NCBI GenBank assembly: GCA_029268065.1
Contig: JAJUHC010000008.1
Coordinates: 1 to 64,000, forward strand
From: Clostridiales bacterium
Lineage (GTDB): Bacteria; Bacillota; Clostridia; Oscillospirales; Oscillospiraceae
Direction of reading: 5' to 3'
DNA: 64,000 bases
The position numbers were made by a program, and so were the translations under genes. Each line of letters starts with the position of its first letter. The first letter of the stretch is position 1. Below, in pieces: positions 58,099 through 64,000 of the stretch. The notes under the pieces were generated by a model. It worked only from the letters and a program-made list of their open reading frames with translations, was not told where the DNA came from and ran no database searches.

Positions 58099-59487
58099 CT
58101 AGACAAGCTGCCTTCCCAGCAGCACTCCCATTGCGGAGGACATCATCAGCCCCCTCGTCCAGCCGCTGGAATCTCCTAGGCAGTGAAGCCCGGAAATATT
58201 AGTGTTGAAGGCGGAGTCCATTTTCACCCGATTTGAGTAAAATTTGAGCTCCGGCGAATAAAGAAGGGTTTCCGTAGAGGCAAAGCCGGGCACGACGTGA
58301 TCCACCGCCTGAATAAAGTTTATGATGTTAATCATCGAGCGGTAAGGCATGGCGGCGGTTATGTCGCCCGCCACGGCGTCAGGGAGCGTGGGCCTTACGT
58401 TGGACTGAGCGAGCTCCTTCTGCCAGGTGCGCTTGCCGTCGAGAATGTCACCGAAGCGCTGTACGAGGATTCGCCCCGCGCCGAGCATATTCGTTAGCTC
58501 CCCTATCTTCTGGGCGTAGGCTATCGGCTGGTTGAAGGGCTCCGAAAAATTGTGCGAGCACAAAACAGCAAGATTGGTATTGCCCGATTTGTGGTCCTTG
58601 TAGGAATGCCCGTTGACAACCGCGAGGCCGTTATCGTAATTTTCCTGGCTCACAAAGCCGCCGGGATTCTGACAAAAGGTCCTGACCTTGTTTTTGAAGG
58701 GCTTCGGATATCCGATGAGCTTCGACTCGTAGAGCACGTCGTTTATTCGCTCCATCACCTCGTTGCGCACCTCCACGCGGACGCCTATGTCTACGGTTCC
58801 GGGCTGATGGGCGATGCCGTGTTCCTGGCAGAGCCTTTCAAACCAGTCGGCTCCACGCCTGCCCGTGGCGACGACGGTTTTCCCGGAGAGTATCTCATAC
58901 GAGCCACTGCCGCAATTTACTCGGACGCCGAGACAGCGGCCATCCTTCAGCAGCAGATCTGTGCATTCGTGAGCGAAAAGAATCTCAACCCCGCTCTTCT
59001 GGAGGTATTTTTCAATGGCAAGGTAGATGCCCCGCGCCTTTTCCGTCCCGAGGTGCCTTATAGGGCAGTCCACAAGCTTGAGTCCGGCCTGTATCGCACG
59101 TTTTCTTATCTCCTTGACCTCGTCGCCCTGGCCCAAGCCCTCGATACGCGTATCCGCTCCGAACTCAAGGTATATCCCGTCTGTATAATTTATTGTTTCC
59201 TGCGCGAGCTCATCGCCGATAAGTGAAGGCAGGTCTCCGCCCACCTCGGAGCTTAATGAGAGCTTGCCGTCGGAAAATGCTCCGGCGCCGGAAAAACCGG
59301 TGGTTATATGGCAATAGGGCTTGCACGAAAGGCAGCGTCCGGTACGCGATTTCGGGCATACGCGGTTCTCAAGTGACAGACCCTTTTCGACGATCAGTAT
59401 CTTCTTCCTGCTGCCCCTCCTGAGCATTTCTATTGCAGTGAATATACCGGCGGGACCCGCGCCTATTATTACGACATCACAATTCAT
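58099..59487 (-). CDS. FAD-dependent dehydrogenase-like protein
   Basis: MNCDVVIIGAGPAGIFTAIEMLRRGSRKKILIVEKG; CKPYCHITTGFSGAGAFSDGKLSLS; CLGDSSGWTRGLMMSSAMGVLLG. Confidence 0.85.
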   Translation of the reverse strand: MNCDVVIIGAGPAGIFTAIEMLRRGSRKKILIVEKGLSLENRVCPKSRTGRCLSCKPYCHITTGFSGAGAFSDGKLSLSSEVGGDLPSLIGDELAQETINYTDGIYLEFGADTRIEGLGQGDEVKEIRKRAIQAGLKLVDCPIRHLGTEKARGIYLAIEKYLQKSGVEILFAHECTDLLLKDGRCLGVRVNCGSGSYEILSGKTVVATGRRGADWFERLCQEHGIAHQPGTVDIGVRVEVRNEVMERINDVLYESKLIGYPKPFKNKVRTFCQNPGGFVSQENYDNGLAVVNGHSYKDHKSGNTNLAVLCSHNFSEPFNQPIAYAQKIGELTNMLGAGRILVQRFGDILDGKRTWQKELAQSNVRPTLPDAVAGDITAAMPYRSMINIINFIQAVDHVVPGFASTETLLYSPELKFYSNRVKMDSAFNTNISGLHCLGDSSGWTRGLMMSSAMGVLLGRQLV

Positions 59488-59508
59488 TGGCAGTCTCCAA
59501 ATCTAAAT

Positions 59509-61260
59509 TTACTGGGGCTTTCCTTTATCCAAAACGCCGGTTATGACCGGCTCAAAGATGCGCTCGAGCTTGAAATCAAGGAAATCAGGATCCACGACGG
59601 AAAAAATGGAGCGCAGCAGCCTGCCCATCGTCTCAATGCAGGAAATGTACATTTTTATCTGCTGGACGCCCGGACGTTCCGAAAACTCCACGATGACCTC
59701 GTCGCCTGTAAAGGTGAATCTCATCGTCCTCGAATTGGCGATTTCAAGGAAGGAAAAACGCATAAGAAGCACGGTGTTCCCGTCGTCATCCTTGTTGAAG
59801 CTCCCAAGCGCTCCCAGCATGTAGGGCTCGCCGTGGATGCTGACGTCGCAGTATTTCGCGTTATTGAAGCCGACGGGTATCTGGTAGGCTTCGTCGTTTT
59901 CTATGACGCCGATATAGAAGCTACCGTTTATGACCGAAAACGAAACGGCCTTTAAGCCCTTTGAATAATTGTTCTGAATAATCTGCGCAAACAACGGCAG
60001 GAGCCCGACGCTCCTTATTTTACCGTCCATGATATAGGTTTTGCCGCTTAGGGAGGCGCAGGGCTTCGGCAACGCGCCGGCATTACCGAAGTATTTTGCG
60101 AAGAAGGACACGCGGGGCTTTGCAAGTCCGGTTTCGGTCTTCCTGAGCAGCTTTTCCGCAGAATGGTTTTCGGGAAGCCTGTCGGCAGGGCGGAAGTCCG
60201 CCCCAAAATATTTCTCGGTAATCGGAAAGAAGGAGCTTTGCTGGAACATATCGTTGTTTCCCGCGTTTGCTGCTACAAGAACGTTCGAATCGAAGAATCC
60301 CAATACATTTTGCCCAAACATTCCGTTGAATAAAAATTTGCGCTGCTTTCTGCCCACCCAAATGTGGTAGCCGTAGTCAAAATCCCCGAAGCGTTCCGGC
60401 GTTTTCATTATATTCTGAGTGGATTCAAGCACCCAGCTCTCGGATATTATTCTTTTTCCGTTCCAAATACCCTTCTGAAGGTAGAGCTGGCCTATTTTGG
60501 CGGCGTCCTCAGGCAGAAGATACATACCCCAGCCGCCCTTTTCTATTCCCCGCGGGCAGGTCTCCCAGTAAAAGTTCTTTATGCCCAGCGGCTCGAAAAG
60601 TCGCTCGCGGAGGTATTCAGTGAGGCTTTGCCCGCTTACCTGCTTCACGATTGCGGAGAGCATATATGAATTCATGCTGTTGTAGGAGAAGCTCGAGCCC
60701 GGCTCGAACTTGAGAGAGGTCTCGAAAAAGCACCTGACCCAGTCCTCCTCGGTGACGGAGCCGGACTCGTTGAAGGTTATCCCGCTCGACATTGTGAGAA
60801 GATGACGGACGGTAAGCCCCTTCAGCACGAGCGCGGACAGGATGAAGCCCCTGCGCTCGAAGATCTTGGTCACCGGAGTATCGAGTGAAAGACGCCCTTC
60901 GTCGATAAGCATGCCTATTGCAATGCCGGTGACGCTCTTGCAAAGCGAATAAGTGGAACGCCATACATCTGTTCTATATGCGCCGAAGGAGGCCTCGGAT
61001 ATCACTGCGCCGTTCCGTATTATTATGACGCTGTGCATATTGAGCGACCTGTCGCCTTGAAGCTCCCTCAAGTAATTCAATATATGTTCGGACCGTACGC
61101 CTGCGGATTCGGGAGATTTTCTAGGAAATGGCTGGGAAACGGAGGCGTGGCGGAAGGCGGGTTTTTGAGGTTTGTAAGGAATTATAGGCGAGGTAAGACT
61201 TTTTGAGTCGGATATTTGAGTCAAGAGCTTTATGGTGTTCTTTTGTACTATCAAATCCAA
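59509..61260 (-). CDS. Beta-lactamase-family serine hydrolase
   Basis: STYSLCKSVTGIAIGMLIDEGRLSLDTPV (SxxK), FSYNSMNSYMLSAIV. Confidence 0.85.
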   Translation of the reverse strand: MDLIVQKNTIKLLTQISDSKSLTSPIIPYKPQKPAFRHASVSQPFPRKSPESAGVRSEHILNYLRELQGDRSLNMHSVIIIRNGAVISEASFGAYRTDVWRSTYSLCKSVTGIAIGMLIDEGRLSLDTPVTKIFERRGFILSALVLKGLTVRHLLTMSSGITFNESGSVTEEDWVRCFFETSLKFEPGSSFSYNSMNSYMLSAIVKQVSGQSLTEYLRERLFEPLGIKNFYWETCPRGIEKGGWGMYLLPEDAAKIGQLYLQKGIWNGKRIISESWVLESTQNIMKTPERFGDFDYGYHIWVGRKQRKFLFNGMFGQNVLGFFDSNVLVAANAGNNDMFQQSSFFPITEKYFGADFRPADRLPENHSAEKLLRKTETGLAKPRVSFFAKYFGNAGALPKPCASLSGKTYIMDGKIRSVGLLPLFAQIIQNNYSKGLKAVSFSVINGSFYIGVIENDEAYQIPVGFNNAKYCDVSIHGEPYMLGALGSFNKDDDGNTVLLMRFSFLEIANSRTMRFTFTGDEVIVEFSERPGVQQIKMYISCIETMGRLLRSIFSVVDPDFLDFKLERIFEPVITGVLDKGKPQ

Positions 61261-61394
61261 GTCGCGCAGCCCCCTTTTGATTCGTCTAAATTATAGCAAT
61301 AAGGCCGTCAAAAGTCAAAGCCGCTTTGCCGATGCCGCAGAGTCATTTCCGAGGAATGTATTGACAAGCGGAAACGAATAGGCTATATTATAAA

Positions 61395-61416
61395 CAATTG
61401 AATAAACGCTCAATTG
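61395..61416 (+). promoter_or_regulatory. Candidate ArsR-family operator upstream of the metal regulator
   Basis: CAATTGA-N8-TCAATTG inverted repeat downstream of TTGACA (~61360) and a TATATT-like -10. Confidence 0.5.
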
Positions 61417-61436
61417 ATTCCGCCGGAGATGATAAA

Positions 61437-61799
61437 ATGACAAGCGAAAACGATCACTGCGAATGCAGCGTTATACATGAGGACGTTATACTGAACGTAA
61501 AAAGCAAATTTCCGCACGATGAGCCGATAATCCGCGTATCCGAGCTCTTTAAAATCCTCGGGGACGAAACGAGGACCAGAATAATCTGCGCGCTTGGATT
61601 TTCAGAGATGTGCGTATGCGATATCGCGGCTTTGCTGAAGATGACGAGCAGCGCGATTTCACATCAGCTCCGGATACTTAGAGAATCACAGATAATCAAG
61701 AGCCGCCGAGTAGGCAAGGTCGTATATTACAGCCTAGCCGACCAGCATATAGAGAAGCTGTTCAATATCGCTTTTGAACATGTCATGGAGGAGATATGA
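61437..61799 (+). CDS. ArsR/CadC-like metalloregulator
   Basis: ISHQLRILRESQIIKSRRVGKVVYYSLAD winged helix; MCVCDIAALL (CadC-type Cys pair); Cys-rich N-terminus (HCECS). Confidence 0.87.
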   Translation: MTSENDHCECSVIHEDVILNVKSKFPHDEPIIRVSELFKILGDETRTRIICALGFSEMCVCDIAALLKMTSSAISHQLRILRESQIIKSRRVGKVVYYSLADQHIEKLFNIAFEHVMEEI

Positions 61800-63871
61800 T
61801 GCCAAAAAGGGAAGAGGCAAAAAATAAGCGCAGAGAAATTACAGAGCACGACCAAGAGCTTGCACATGAGTTCGGGCATGACCATGCACAGGAGCAGGAG
61901 CACGAGCACGAGCACGAGTGTGAATGCGGCCATTCGCATAGCCACGGGCACTCGGACGCCTGCTGCTGCGGCGGTTCTTCCGCCTGCACCTGCGGTAAGG
62001 ACGAGGTTACGGGTGAAATAAGCAATATAATGCTGATACGCATTGCGGTTTCCATAGTTCTGCTTATAGCGGGGATTTTTATTCCCGTTCCGAAGCTCTA
62101 TAAGGCCGTGATATTCGGGCTGTCATTTTTGACGGTCGGATTCGATATTATTCTGTCCGCAATAAGGAATATACTCTCAGGCCGGATATTTGACGAGAAC
62201 CTGCTTATGACGATTGCCGCCGTATGCGCCTTCATCATAGGAGAGTACCCTGAGGGAGCCGCGGTAATCATACTTTTCCGCATCGGGGAGATGCTGGAGG
62301 AGCGGGCGCTCGGAAATTCCAGGAAGTCTATCAGATCTCTCATGCAGCTGAAGCCTGAAAGAGCCACGCTTCTTAAAGACGGCGGAGAGATTCCAGTTTC
62401 AGCGGCTTCCGTCGCCGTCGGCGACATTATCATCATCCGTCCCGGGGAGCGTATACCGCTTGACGGAACGCTTCTGGACGGGAGAACGACTCTCGACACC
62501 TCAGCCATCACCGGCGAATCCATGCCGCGGGCGGTCAATTCGGGAGATCAGCTCATGTCGGGATGCATTAACATCGGGGGCATGATCAGGATGCGCGTTA
62601 CCGCGACGCTTGAAAAGTCCACGGTATCCAGAATACTCGAGATGGTTCAGTCGGCAAACTCAAAAAAAGCCATACCCGAGAAGTTCATAAGCAGGTTTTC
62701 AAGGATATACACTCCGATCGTACTGGCCGCGGCATTGATAGCCTTTGCAGCGCTCGCGCTGCTGTTCAAGCGTCCGCCTGCTGTGAGCCTGCGCCGCGTT
62801 CTCGTATTCCTTGTGGTATCCTGTCCCTGCGCGCTTGTTATTTCCGTGCCGCTTACATATTTTGCCGGCATAGGCGGGGCCGCAAAACGCGGCATCCTCT
62901 TCAAAAGCTCCTCGGCGCTTGACGACATGTCGAGAGTGAGCACCGTCGTTTTCGACAAGACCGGCACGCTGACGACGGGCAGGTTCTCGGTCACCAGCGT
63001 GGAAAGCGCCTTTGTTAACAGGGACATGCTGCTGATGCTCACCGCCTACGCGGAATATTATTCGAACCATCCCCTGGCGAAGTCAGTGATTGCCGCTTAC
63101 GGCGGGAGCATAGACACAAGACGGATAAAAGACTTCAAGGAGCTGAGCGGGAAGGGCGTGAGAGCAAGGATAGGCGATCACAATGTCATCGCCGGAACCG
63201 CGGATTTCCTGAACGGGGAGGGCGTGGAGGTCAGCAGCCGTGACAGCGGCGAGAGCACCATATACGTTGCCGCAAACGGAAGGTACATGGGCCGGATAAT
63301 GATGAACGACAACCTTAAGAGGGACGCCGTAAGGGCGGTGGACACCTTAAGGCAGCTTGGAGTCGAACGGGTTGTCATGATGACGGGAGACCGCAACAGG
63401 GCGGCCATGAAATCGGCGGTCAGCCTCGGCATAAAGGAGGTCTATGCCGAATACCTGCCGGCGGACAAGGCGCATAAGCTCGCTGAGATAATGTCGGAGC
63501 AGCCGCAGGGCAGGAAAACGGTTTTTGTCGGCGACGGGATAAACGATACGCCCGTGCTTGCATCCGCCGACATAGGAATATCAATGGGCGGAATGGGGTC
63601 CGACGCCGCCATCGAGGCTTCGGACGTCGTGATAATGAACGACGAGCCGACAAAGATTTCGAGCGCAATAAAGATAGCGAAGGAAACTAAAAAAATAGTC
63701 CTTCAGAACATCGCCATGTCGCTCGGCTTCAAGGTCGTCATCATGATGCTGGGGCTTTATGGCTTCATACCCATGTGGCTGGCAGTTTTTGGGGACGTGG
63801 GTGTAGCAATATTGGCTATTTTTAATGCCATGAGGGCATATGAATTGGGGTTTTTCACAAGAATAATATAA
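61796..63871 (+). CDS. Heavy-metal P1B-type ATPase (CadA/ZntA-like)
   Basis: VSCPCALVISVPLTYFAGIG; VFDKTGTLTTGRF; VGDGINDTPVLASADIGISMG; His/Glu/Cys-rich N-terminus. Confidence 0.9.
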   Translation: MMPKREEAKNKRREITEHDQELAHEFGHDHAQEQEHEHEHECECGHSHSHGHSDACCCGGSSACTCGKDEVTGEISNIMLIRIAVSIVLLIAGIFIPVPKLYKAVIFGLSFLTVGFDIILSAIRNILSGRIFDENLLMTIAAVCAFIIGEYPEGAAVIILFRIGEMLEERALGNSRKSIRSLMQLKPERATLLKDGGEIPVSAASVAVGDIIIIRPGERIPLDGTLLDGRTTLDTSAITGESMPRAVNSGDQLMSGCINIGGMIRMRVTATLEKSTVSRILEMVQSANSKKAIPEKFISRFSRIYTPIVLAAALIAFAALALLFKRPPAVSLRRVLVFLVVSCPCALVISVPLTYFAGIGGAAKRGILFKSSSALDDMSRVSTVVFDKTGTLTTGRFSVTSVESAFVNRDMLLMLTAYAEYYSNHPLAKSVIAAYGGSIDTRRIKDFKELSGKGVRARIGDHNVIAGTADFLNGEGVEVSSRDSGESTIYVAANGRYMGRIMMNDNLKRDAVRAVDTLRQLGVERVVMMTGDRNRAAMKSAVSLGIKEVYAEYLPADKAHKLAEIMSEQPQGRKTVFVGDGINDTPVLASADIGISMGGMGSDAAIEASDVVIMNDEPTKISSAIKIAKETKKIVLQNIAMSLGFKVVIMMLGLYGFIPMWLAVFGDVGVAILAIFNAMRAYELGFFTRII

Positions 63872-64000
63872 TATGTGATGTTAGTCAATTTTTATATTGA
63901 AATTCAGAATTTGCAGGTGTAATATCTTCCCTGTAAAGGAGGGGGTTAATATAATCCTCAAGCATATTCGCCTTTTTTTAGACGCGCAAAAAAAGAAAAG

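Noticed and set aside
61783-62055. Minus-strand ORF rich in HSCSCSCSCS
   Set aside because: Antisense of the His/Glu/Cys-rich metal-binding N-terminus of the ATPase.

Overview
A 64 kb bacterial chromosomal segment, Clostridia-like by gene content (SpoVD-type PASTA PBP, YtaF, IreB, T-box, Lsa-type ABC-F, archaeal-type split glutamate synthase); the taxon is inferred. Main blocks: phoR-phoP-phoU-pstB on the minus strand, with pstS-pstC-pstA on the plus strand 12 kb away; tRNA-Leu with two degenerate tandem copies and a ~3 kb tRNA-associated insertion; a T-box-controlled Na+/solute symporter with a small accessory ORF; an ABC-F resistance gene with a uORF attenuator; a B12-riboswitch-controlled cbiA/cobQ pair; a nitrogen-assimilation block (asnA, GSIII, split glutamate synthase, GSI, ANTAR regulator, pyrG); the dcw cluster (mraZ to ftsZ); and a cadC/cadA-like metal efflux pair. 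The most unusual signal is a family of ~190 bp intergenic elements: four copies plus one relic. Each has five consecutive hairpins with compensatory changes between copies. At the three sites where both flanks are visible, the element sits between direct duplications (~29-48 bp) of that locus's own intrinsic-terminator hairpin. Where both neighbours are visible, copies occur only between convergent genes. This looks like a MITE-like element that targets or duplicates transcription terminators.
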